Below, one piece after another: positions 7,321-12,224 of a stretch of 12,224 bases of DNA. Positions within the stretch are counted from its first letter, which is position 1; every line of letters begins with the position of its first letter. Origin of the DNA: JBBSUX01 sp038234045 (GTDB lineage Bacteria > Pseudomonadota > Gammaproteobacteria > Burkholderiales > Burkholderiaceae_C); contig JBBSUX010000083.1 in the NCBI GenBank assembly GCA_038234045.1, positions 1 to 12,224 on the forward strand. The letters are read 5' to 3'. Under the pieces are notes generated by a model, which saw only the letters and a list, made by a program, of their open reading frames with translations, was not told the DNA's origin and ran no database searches. The position numbers were made by a program, and so were the translations under genes.

Positions 7321-7746
7321 TTGACCAGGCTTGGCGTAATTTTTCTAGGTGTCGTTGCGGCAATGGGGTCCTCTATTGCGGGTTCCGCTCAGGACTTCGC
7401 AACCGCGGCCCTTGACGTGGTTCGCGGTAGGGTCATGACCAGCCAGGGCGGTGCGTTCACAATAGCGCAGGGCATCGGTCAGGTGGTCGCGTCAGGCAAT
7501 CGCGTGTTGATCACTGAGAATTCAGTCGCCACTATGACCTTCAGCGACGGGTGTCGTCAGACCTACAACACGCCGGGCGTTTACACCGTCGGGCGCACAT
7601 GCGCACCTGGCGACTCTGTCGACGGCACTGCCGCGGGCATCCAGGTCGAAAGCGCTGTAAAAGTAAATTCGATCACGCTTCGCGTTACTTCGATCGTGAA
7701 CAACTTCGACCATGGCGACGCAGCTCCGCTTCCGGTCGGCCGCTAA
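7321..7746 (+). CDS. Small exported FecR-like protein
   Basis: This 141-residue protein has a Sec signal peptide (residues 1 to about 23, likely cleaved after G-S-A). It then has a beta-rich segment whose spacing (G-R-V at about 36-38, G-N-R-V-L-I-T-E-N-S at 59-68, A-T-M-T-F-S-D-G at 70-77) recalls the FecR fold, in which small beta-strands surround a G-x-x-V-x-T-x-x-x-S core and an F-x-D-G turn. Two cysteines, Cys78 and Cys94, flank the next strand and could form a periplasmic disulfide. The tail is short with no anchor. TTG start with a strong Shine-Dalgarno site. The gene lies 108 bases after the TPR gene, at the end of the accessory block. FecR-like proteins can be signalling or glycan-associated; the role here is unknown. 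Exported status is confident, the FecR relation moderate. Confidence 0.65.
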   Translation: MTRLGVIFLGVVAAMGSSIAGSAQDFATAALDVVRGRVMTSQGGAFTIAQGIGQVVASGNRVLITENSVATMTFSDGCRQTYNTPGVYTVGRTCAPGDSVDGTAAGIQVESAVKVNSITLRVTSIVNNFDHGDAAPLPVGR

Positions 7747-7903
7747 GCATTTCCTTCCTGACGGCGGTCCCGCGCCATTGGGTGTCATGGCCCCTTTCCT
7801 GCCGAGCTCAACCCTCGGACTTGGTCGTACGGCGAAGATCAAACGATCCAAGCGCCTGTGCGCGCGGGGAAAAGCAGCAGAATGCGGGGTGTTTCGAGGG
7901 TAA

Positions 7904-7920
7904 GTTTTCTACCAGAAAAC
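7904..7920. repeat. Short perfect hairpin
   Basis: GTTTTCT, loop ACC, AGAAAAC: a perfect 7-bp stem. It is AT-rich in a GC-rich region and has no trailing T-run. Confidence 0.4.
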
Positions 7921-7996
7921 GGCCGGGAAGGGACGGTTTCTCCTTCAGGAACAAGCAGTCGCTTCTGGGCCAGCTATAGGCCGTGCGCTAACCCTC

Positions 7997-8009
7997 CCCA
8001 AATTTTGGG
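7997..8009. repeat. AT-centred dyad CCCAAA-T-TTTGGG
   Basis: A perfect 6-bp dyad around a single T. It is small enough to occur by chance and is listed because it sits among other dyads. Confidence 0.3.
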
Positions 8010-8111
8010 TTACGTCTCGACGCCCGGTGTCCACTGACTTGCTTGTTCAGCCGACGGTATCGCCAATATAGGTGAATGCGTCGGGCGAACAGACGATGTT
8101 TGCCCTATGCA

Positions 8112-8137
8112 CCTCCCTGACGTACACGTCAGGGAGG
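8112..8137. repeat. Perfect 12-bp-arm inverted repeat, possible operator
   Basis: The left arm CCTCCCTGACGT (8112-8123) and the right arm ACGTCAGGGAGG (8126-8137) are exact reverse complements around AC. A hairpin with a 2-base loop is sterically strained, and no T-tract follows, so a dimeric DNA-binding protein site is more likely than a terminator. It lies 171 bases upstream of the Wzy-like gene. Confidence 0.6.
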
Positions 8138-8213
8138 ATCCCATGCAGTCTGTACGTTCCAGGGCGTCTCTCACTGCGCCGTCGGCACGCGACACATCAC
8201 CTGAGATTGAGTG

Positions 8214-8237
8214 CCCACCGGTGGGTTCTTGCAAGAA
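8214..8237. repeat. Two abutting perfect 12-base palindromes
   Basis: CCCACCGGTGGG (8214-8225) is followed without a gap by TTCTTGCAAGAA (8226-8237). Each is a perfect palindrome, one GC-rich and one AT-rich. They lie 71 bases before the ATG of the Wzy-like gene, where an operator or activator site could act on its promoter. Confidence 0.5.
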
Positions 8238-8308
8238 TCAGTCGAGGGAAATCGAAAAATCCGACTGACGCCTTACACTAGCGCCGAGTCTGAGACTGGA
8301 TCGGACGC

Positions 8309-9703
8309 ATGCCTTTGAACATCGATAAATCACCGACAAGCTTTCGGCGCTGGGGCTGGCTCGCGATTGCCTGTGTCCTTTCACTGGCTTTTGTGACCGG
8401 CGGCGGCTCGACGGACCGTGGTTTGGGCGATGTCGCTGCCCAGTTGCTGGCCTTGCCTTTGCTGATGTGGTCGGTTCTGGCGCTGCATCGCTCCGGCTGT
8501 AGCCGTCTGCAGTGCGCTGCACTCGGCGTGGCCGCCTTGATCGTTCTCACGGTTGCCTTGCAGTTGTTGCCGCTGACTGAAACCTGGTCCGGCGGCACGG
8601 CAGCGCGGTTGGCATTACGCGCCGACCTGCAGGCAGCCGGCGTCACCAAGCCTCTTCACCAGTGGTCCCTTTCGCCGTCAGCGACGGAGTTGGGGCTTTG
8701 GTCAATGCTCCCTGCGTTGGCCGTGTTCGTCGGCACGCTCGCCATGCCGACGGAGCGGCAGCCACACTTGCTGCTGCTGCTGGTGGCGCTGACTGCGTTG
8801 AGTCTTGTGCTGGGCTACGTGCAGTTGGGCGCGCCGCAGGACAGCTTTATAAATCCGTTCCCGCAGTGGGCGCCGGCGCTCAATGGGGTTTTTGCCAATC
8901 CCAATCACCAAGGAACGGCTGCGGGGATTTGCATCGTATCCATCGCCGGTGTGCTGCTCAGTGGCCGATCGAAGGAGGTGCCACTGTATTCTCGATCGAC
9001 ACGCTTCGCGCTGGGAGGGCTGGCTGTATTTCTATTTGCTTCGCTGGTATTGATCGACGGGCGGGCGATGTTTCTGTTGACGGTGCTGGGTCTGGTCGCG
9101 GTGCCACTGGTGTTGCGCAGATATGGAGGCGGCGGCCGGTACGCCACGCGCGCGCGGGTGCTGCTGACTGTGCTGGGAGCGGTGGCGTCAGGCGTGATCG
9201 TGTCAGCCGTCCGCTGGCTGCGTTTTGACGACGATTGGCCAGTGCGTGGCTCCGTGGCGGAGGCCACTTTTGCGATGGGAGCGGCTCACGCGCCTTGGGG
9301 CGCAGGCGTCGGCAGCTTTGTGGCCTGGTTCGATCAGTCCGCCCCGTCGCCGTTGGTGGAGTGGGAATATATCAACCATGCGCATAACGAGTATGCGCAG
9401 TGGTGGTTGGAAAGTGGGTTGCTGGGGGTGCTGGCGGTTCTTGCGGTGGTAGCGCTGCTGGCCAGCTGCTATCCGCGCGATCGGCGCGGGGCGGGGGATC
9501 TTGGGCTGGCAGTGGGAGCATGGATGGGCTGCGCGCTACTCCTCCTGCATTCTCTGGTTGACTACCCGCTGCGAACCCCTGCGCTCATGACCGTGGCTGC
9601 ACTGCTGGCAGGAATGGCGGTCGGGCAGCGAGCGCATCAGGGCGCGAGCCTCAGCACCCGGGACAAGCCGCAAGTGCGATCACCCGAAAGCTCAGTCAGT
9701 TGA
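8309..9703 (+). CDS. Wzy/O-antigen ligase family membrane protein
   Basis: This 464-residue polytopic inner-membrane protein has roughly 10-12 hydrophobic segments and the Wzy_C (O-antigen ligase/polymerase) signatures: A-N-P-N-H-Q-G-T-A (196-204), a large loop ending in G-A-G-V-G-S-F, then Y-I-N-H-A-H-N-E-Y-A-Q (354-364) with H357 and H359, and H-S-L-V-D-Y-P-L-R (414-422) in a late membrane segment. In this family the periplasmic loop histidine and arginines are needed to join lipid-linked glycans. In an EPS locus with Wzc and an OPX protein, the best reading is a polymerase of undecaprenyl-linked repeat units. Sequence alone does not separate polymerase from ligase. The start is ATG 8309 with a poor Shine-Dalgarno site. 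It is separated from the upstream genes by a long dyad-rich region and may form its own transcription unit. Confidence 0.88.
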   Translation: MPLNIDKSPTSFRRWGWLAIACVLSLAFVTGGGSTDRGLGDVAAQLLALPLLMWSVLALHRSGCSRLQCAALGVAALIVLTVALQLLPLTETWSGGTAARLALRADLQAAGVTKPLHQWSLSPSATELGLWSMLPALAVFVGTLAMPTERQPHLLLLLVALTALSLVLGYVQLGAPQDSFINPFPQWAPALNGVFANPNHQGTAAGICIVSIAGVLLSGRSKEVPLYSRSTRFALGGLAVFLFASLVLIDGRAMFLLTVLGLVAVPLVLRRYGGGGRYATRARVLLTVLGAVASGVIVSAVRWLRFDDDWPVRGSVAEATFAMGAAHAPWGAGVGSFVAWFDQSAPSPLVEWEYINHAHNEYAQWWLESGLLGVLAVLAVVALLASCYPRDRRGAGDLGLAVGAWMGCALLLLHSLVDYPLRTPALMTVAALLAGMAVGQRAHQGASLSTRDKPQVRSPESSVS

Positions 9704-9761
9704 GCGATGCCGGAAAGACGCACCCGGGCAAGGTTCACGCCTCAATTCAGCACGGGGCACA

Positions 9762-9767
9762 TATAAT
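9762..9767 (+). promoter_or_regulatory. Consensus -10 box upstream of the UDP-sugar dehydrogenase
   Basis: TATAAT is an exact -10 consensus in the 117-base gap between the Wzy-like gene and the dehydrogenase. Transcription would begin near 9774, leaving a leader of about 47 bases before the proposed CTG start. No strong -35 is seen at standard spacing. The following bases (GCCGGGCTG) closely match those after the -10 box at 814 (GCACGGCTG). Confidence 0.5.
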
Positions 9768-9807
9768 GCCGGGCTGACGCGCGGCATCTGGGCGGCGCTT
9801 TTGTTTC

Positions 9808-9812
9808 AGGGG
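9808..9812 (+). promoter_or_regulatory. Shine-Dalgarno site supporting a CTG start at 9821
   Basis: AGGGG lies 8 bases before CTG 9821, the only plausible in-frame initiation codon upstream of the Rossmann beta-strand. The first canonical codon, GTG 9869, has no Shine-Dalgarno site and would remove that strand. Confidence 0.5.
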
Positions 9813-9820
9813 CTACTACA

Positions 9821-11140
9821 CTGTTAACTTTAGACGATCTGGCTCGGGGACAAGCGTGTATCGCCGTTGTGGGGCTAGGCTATGTGGGGTTGCCGCTGGC
9901 CGTCGAATTCGGAAAGCTGTACGACACCGTGGGTTTCGACATCCATTCGGCTCGCATCAAGGAGTTGACGGAGGGGCACGACAGCACGCTGGAGGTAGAG
10001 GCGGAGCTGCTTCGCTCCGCCACGCGTTTAGGGTTTACTGACCAACTCGAGGGCATCCGCCACTGCAACGTGTTTATCGTCACCGTGCCGACGCCGATTG
10101 ACGCGGCCAAGCGTCCGGATCTGACTCCGTTGATCAAGGCCAGCGAAGCCATCGGCAGCATCATCAAGCACGGGGACCTGGTGATCTACGAATCCACCGT
10201 TTATCCCGGCTGCACGGAAGAGGTGTGCGTGCCTATTCTTGAGGAACGCTCTGGCTTGAAGTTTGCATCCGAGCGAACACTGAACCCGTCGAACCAAGGC
10301 ACGTTTGCTGTGGGCTACTCCCCCGAACGGATCAACCCCGGCGACAAATCGCACCGTCTAGCCACGATCCTCAAAGTCACCTCGGGCTCCACCTCCGAAG
10401 CCGCCAGCCTGGTGGACACGCTCTACAAGAGCATCATCACCGCCGGTACCCACCAGGCCAGCAGTATCAAAGTGGCCGAGGCCGCAAAGGTCATCGAGAA
10501 CACCCAGCGAGACCTCAATATCGCGCTCGTGAATGACCTTGCCATCCTGTTCAACAAGCTGGGCATCGACACGTTGGAGGTACTGGAAGCCGCCGGGACC
10601 AAGTGGAACTTCCTTCCTTTCCGTCCTGGTCTGGTTGGCGGGCACTGCATCAGCGTCGATCCCTACTACCTGACCCACAAGGCACAGGAGGTAGGCCACC
10701 ATCCCGACGTCATCCTGGCGGGCCGCCGCACGAATGACGGGATGGGTGTCTACATCGCCAGTGAAGTCATCAGGCTGATGGTGTGCAAGGGAATAAGCCC
10801 CGTAAAGGCCCGAGTGCTGATCTTGGGCCTCGCCTTCAAGGAGAATTGTCCGGATCTGCGTAACACTCGGGTCGTGGACGTCATAAAGGCACTTGAGGGT
10901 TACAGCGTTCAAGTTGACATCTGTGATCCGTGGGTCGATATCGTAGAGGCAAAACACGAGTACGACCTGCACATGACGGAACCACTCCAGGGCGCGTACG
11001 ACGCGGTAATTGTGGCAGTAGGACACGACGAGTTCCGAAAGCTCGGTGCGCAGGGCATCCGGGCATTCGGGAAGCCCGAGTCGATTCTCTATGACGTGAA
11101 GTATGTCCTGCCGCGGGACGCGGTGGATGGAAGGCTCTAG
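9821..11140 (+). CDS. tviB: TviB/WbpO-type UDP-N-acetylhexosamine (or UDP-glucose) 6-dehydrogenase
   Basis: From CTG 9821 the protein is 439 residues; family members are about 420-440. The N-terminal NAD-binding fold starts I-A-V-V-G-L-G-Y-V-G-L-P-L-A with the G-x-G-x-x-G fingerprint. Other hallmarks are G-Y-S-P-E-R-I-N-P-G-D-K, A-K-V-I-E-N-T-Q-R-D, the catalytic cysteine in G-G-H-C-I-S-V-D-P-Y-Y-L (Cys276) and G-L-A-F-K-E-N in the UDP-binding C-terminal domain. The enzyme oxidises C6 of a UDP-hexose in two NAD-dependent steps to a uronic acid; the E-N-T-Q-R-D and I-N-P-G-D-K forms are typical of the TviB/WbpO branch that acts on UDP-GlcNAc or UDP-GalNAc. GTG 9869 is the first standard start but would delete the first beta-strand. 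It supplies an acidic sugar precursor, and the truncated epimerase downstream would act next. Confidence 0.93.
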   Translation: MLTLDDLARGQACIAVVGLGYVGLPLAVEFGKLYDTVGFDIHSARIKELTEGHDSTLEVEAELLRSATRLGFTDQLEGIRHCNVFIVTVPTPIDAAKRPDLTPLIKASEAIGSIIKHGDLVIYESTVYPGCTEEVCVPILEERSGLKFASERTLNPSNQGTFAVGYSPERINPGDKSHRLATILKVTSGSTSEAASLVDTLYKSIITAGTHQASSIKVAEAAKVIENTQRDLNIALVNDLAILFNKLGIDTLEVLEAAGTKWNFLPFRPGLVGGHCISVDPYYLTHKAQEVGHHPDVILAGRRTNDGMGVYIASEVIRLMVCKGISPVKARVLILGLAFKENCPDLRNTRVVDVIKALEGYSVQVDICDPWVDIVEAKHEYDLHMTEPLQGAYDAVIVAVGHDEFRKLGAQGIRAFGKPESILYDVKYVLPRDAVDGRL

Positions 11141-11315
11141 GGCGCGAGCCTCGGTGTTGGACAGGATGTGTTTTCGCACCCAGTCGGAGCATGTCGCGTT
11201 GCGGCCTGGAATCTGTTCATTAAGAAGTGATGCCCCATAGATCACAGGTCAAAAATTTGCAGTGCGGCGGCTTCAACACATCGCACCGTGCCTCCTCCAG
11301 CGTGGAGAGGAAGAT

Positions 11316-11348
11316 ATGGGACTTGGCAAACTCAGAGAGAAAAAATGA
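11316..11348 (+). CDS. 10-codon ORF overlapping the methyltransferase start (leader or frameshifted N-terminus)
   Basis: ATG 11316, with AGAGGAAG (11306-11313) just upstream, encodes M-G-L-G-K-L-R-E-K-K and stops at TGA 11346-11348, overlapping the ATG of the methyltransferase (ATGA). It ends in a run of six A (11340-11345). One extra A would fuse this peptide in frame to the methyltransferase as K-K-M-K-T-N. It may be a coupling leader, the true N-terminus lost by a one-base deletion, or a slippage site. Confidence 0.35.
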   Translation: MGLGKLREKK

Positions 11349-12172
11349 AGACGAATACTGACCAGAGCACGGTTGACAGTTTCGGTGACGAGTGGGCCCG
11401 TTTCGACCAGGCGGCGTTGCCGGAGGCTGAGTCGCGGGCGATCTTTGAGCGCTATTTCGCGGTCTTCCCGTGGGAGACGCTGCCCGCAGACGCGGTTGGG
11501 TTCGACATGGGCTGCGGTTCCGGGCGCTGGGCGCGGTGGGTTGCACCGAGGGTCGGCACCTTACATTGTATCGACCCTTCAGGCGCACTGGAAATTGCAC
11601 GAAGGAACCTTGCGACTGAGCCAAACATCGTATTCCATCGGGGGGGTGTAGACGATGGATGCATCGCGCCTGCGAGCCAGGACTTCGGCTATTCGCTCGG
11701 CGTGCTGCATCACATCCCCGATACAACGGCGGCGCTCCGTGCCTGTGTGGATTTGCTTAAGCCTGGCGCTCCGTTCCAGATTTACCTTTACTACGCCTTC
11801 GACAACCGATCAAATACGTTCAGGATGATCTGGCGAGCGAGTGAACTCATTCGCGCGGCGGTTTCCGGACTGCATCCGACGCTGAAGCAGTTGGCTGCGG
11901 AAGTGTTGGCCGCCACCGTGTACTTCCCGCTGGCCAGGTCCGCCGCCTTGCTTGAGAGGTTGGGCTTTGGCGTGTCCTGGATTCCACTTTCCTTCTACCG
12001 CGACAAGTCTTTCTACACCATGCGCACAGATTCGCGCGACCGCTTCGGAACGCCGCTTGAGCAGCGTTTCACGCGGGCTGAAATCACGAAGATGATGACC
12101 AGTGCCGGGTTAGGGGAGATTGTTTTCTCGGCCACCGAGCCTTACTGGTGTGCGGTTGGGAGAAAGCTGTGA
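11345..12172 (+). CDS. SAM-dependent class I methyltransferase
   Basis: This 275-residue soluble protein has the class I methyltransferase core: motif I F-D-M-G-C-G-S-G-R-W (53-62) for SAM binding, an acidic residue after the second strand (C-I-D-P-S), and the post-core motif S-L-G-V-L-H-H-I-P-D (117-126) typical of Methyltransf_11/25 enzymes. The N-terminal N-T-D-Q-S-T-V-D-S-F-G-D-E-W is a conserved-looking lead-in, and a C-terminal extension of about 130 residues may bind the substrate. The substrate is not visible; a sugar, lipid-linked glycan or nucleotide sugar of the EPS pathway is likely from context. The start is ATG 11345; an in-frame ATG at 11288 would add 19 residues of atypical composition. 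It overlaps the next gene by 4 bases (GTGA), so the two are co-translated. Confidence 0.85.
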   Translation: MKTNTDQSTVDSFGDEWARFDQAALPEAESRAIFERYFAVFPWETLPADAVGFDMGCGSGRWARWVAPRVGTLHCIDPSGALEIARRNLATEPNIVFHRGGVDDGCIAPASQDFGYSLGVLHHIPDTTAALRACVDLLKPGAPFQIYLYYAFDNRSNTFRMIWRASELIRAAVSGLHPTLKQLAAEVLAATVYFPLARSAALLERLGFGVSWIPLSFYRDKSFYTMRTDSRDRFGTPLEQRFTRAEITKMMTSAGLGEIVFSATEPYWCAVGRKL

Positions 12173-12224
12173 GAGTCCTTGTCACCGGTACCGCGGGATT
12201 TATCGGATCCAACGTCGCGATGCG
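12169..12224 (+). CDS. NAD-dependent nucleotide-sugar epimerase/dehydratase (5' part, cut by window end)
   Basis: Only 18 codons are present: M-R-V-L-V-T-G-T-A-G-F-I-G-S-N-V-A-M. This is the beta1 strand and the G-x-x-G-F-I-G dinucleotide-binding motif of extended short-chain dehydrogenases. GTG 12169 overlaps the methyltransferase stop and is preceded by GGGAGA (12158-12163). Beside a TviB-type dehydrogenase, a UDP-hexuronic acid 4-epimerase (TviC or UDP-glucuronate epimerase type) is the leading guess. The fragment is too short to name the activity. Confidence 0.8.
   Translation, partial: MRVLVTGTAGFIGSNVAM

Larger units (their letters stand above)
7747..8308. other. Dyad-rich intergenic region before the Wzy-like gene
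   Basis: About 562 bases hold no convincing gene on either strand; the open frames seen are short, arginine-rich and lack Shine-Dalgarno sites. Five perfect inverted repeats stand out: a 7-bp stem with a 3-base loop (7904-7920), a 13-base dyad (7997-8009), a 12-bp-arm dyad (8112-8137), and two abutting 12-base palindromes (8214-8237). None is followed by a T-tract, so they look more like protein-binding sites or leader structures than intrinsic terminators. A weak -10-like TACACT lies at 8274-8279. Confidence 0.5.

Noticed and set aside
7551..7979. 142-codon + frame overlapping the FecR-like gene end, considered as a frameshifted C-terminus
   Set aside because: The translation is Arg/Ser-rich without repeats, domains or an anchor, and the FecR-like gene already ends cleanly.
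9639..11152. Exact 14-base direct repeat AGGGCGCGAGCCTC at 9639-9652 and 11139-11152, flanking the dehydrogenase gene
   Set aside because: Chance alone gives an appreciable probability for one such repeat in a GC-rich 12-kb window, one copy lies inside a coding region, and no other mobile-element signs are present.
10358..11245. 295-codon open frame on the - strand opposite the UDP-sugar dehydrogenase
   Set aside because: It is antisense to a strongly conserved gene; long antisense frames are expected in GC-rich coding DNA with biased third positions.
11295..11307. CTCCA-GCG-TGGAG hairpin just before the 10-codon ORF
   Set aside because: A 5-bp stem is too short to distinguish from chance; it overlaps the Shine-Dalgarno site only at its edge.
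11220..11726. 168-codon - strand frame opposite the methyltransferase
   Set aside because: It overlaps the methyltransferase core motifs, and its composition is Pro/Arg-rich as in antisense shadows.
1..12224. CRISPR arrays, tRNA or rRNA genes, insertion sequences
   Set aside because: No regularly spaced repeats, no tRNA-like cloverleaf or rRNA sequence, and no transposase or terminal inverted repeats were recognised.

Overview
The window looks like part of the chromosome of a Xanthomonadaceae-type gammaproteobacterium (Xanthomonas, Lysobacter, Luteimonas, Stenotrophomonas group). It is GC-rich with a GC-biased third codon position, uses GTG, TTG and probably CTG starts, and carries a short GumB-type exporter beside a Wzc-type chain-length kinase. 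The lineage is inferred from gene style and order, because no phylogenetic marker gene is present.

Layout, all genes on the + strand. (1) 9-512: a BamC/NlpB-like outer-membrane lipoprotein, probably the end of an unrelated housekeeping operon. (2) 513-846: an intergenic stretch ending in a consensus TATAAT box and a Shine-Dalgarno site. (3) 847-4668: a compact core exopolysaccharide (EPS) export and control module: a CpsB-type PHP phosphatase, a short Wza/GumB outer-membrane export lipoprotein, and a full-length Wzc-type BY-kinase with a C-terminal tyrosine cluster. (4) 4676-7746: three accessory proteins of unclear role: a membrane-anchored J-domain protein, a membrane-anchored TPR protein with a C-terminal carbohydrate-binding-like beta domain, and a small exported FecR-like protein, with a 506-bp weakly coding gap inside. 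(5) 7747-8308: a gene-free stretch unusually rich in perfect inverted repeats. (6) 8309-9703: a polytopic Wzy/O-antigen-ligase family protein. (7) 9821-11140: a TviB-type UDP-sugar 6-dehydrogenase with a probable CTG start. (8) 11345-12172: a SAM-dependent methyltransferase, preceded by a 10-codon ORF that overlaps it at ATGA. (9) 12169-12224: the start of a nucleotide-sugar epimerase, cut off by the window edge.

How the genes fit together (inference): the dehydrogenase and the downstream epimerase would make a UDP-hexuronic acid or UDP-N-acetylhexosaminuronic acid precursor. The methyltransferase may decorate the glycan or its carrier. Wzy polymerises repeat units, Wzc sets chain length with the OPX lipoprotein forming the outer-membrane exit, and the PHP phosphatase reverses Wzc tyrosine phosphorylation. 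The locus is therefore probably a Wzx/Wzy-dependent acidic EPS or capsule cluster. No flippase, initiating glycosyltransferase or other glycosyltransferase lies inside the window, so the cluster presumably continues to the right. The least explained parts are the accessory block between wzc and wzy, the dyad-rich leader before wzy, and two unusual translation starts.
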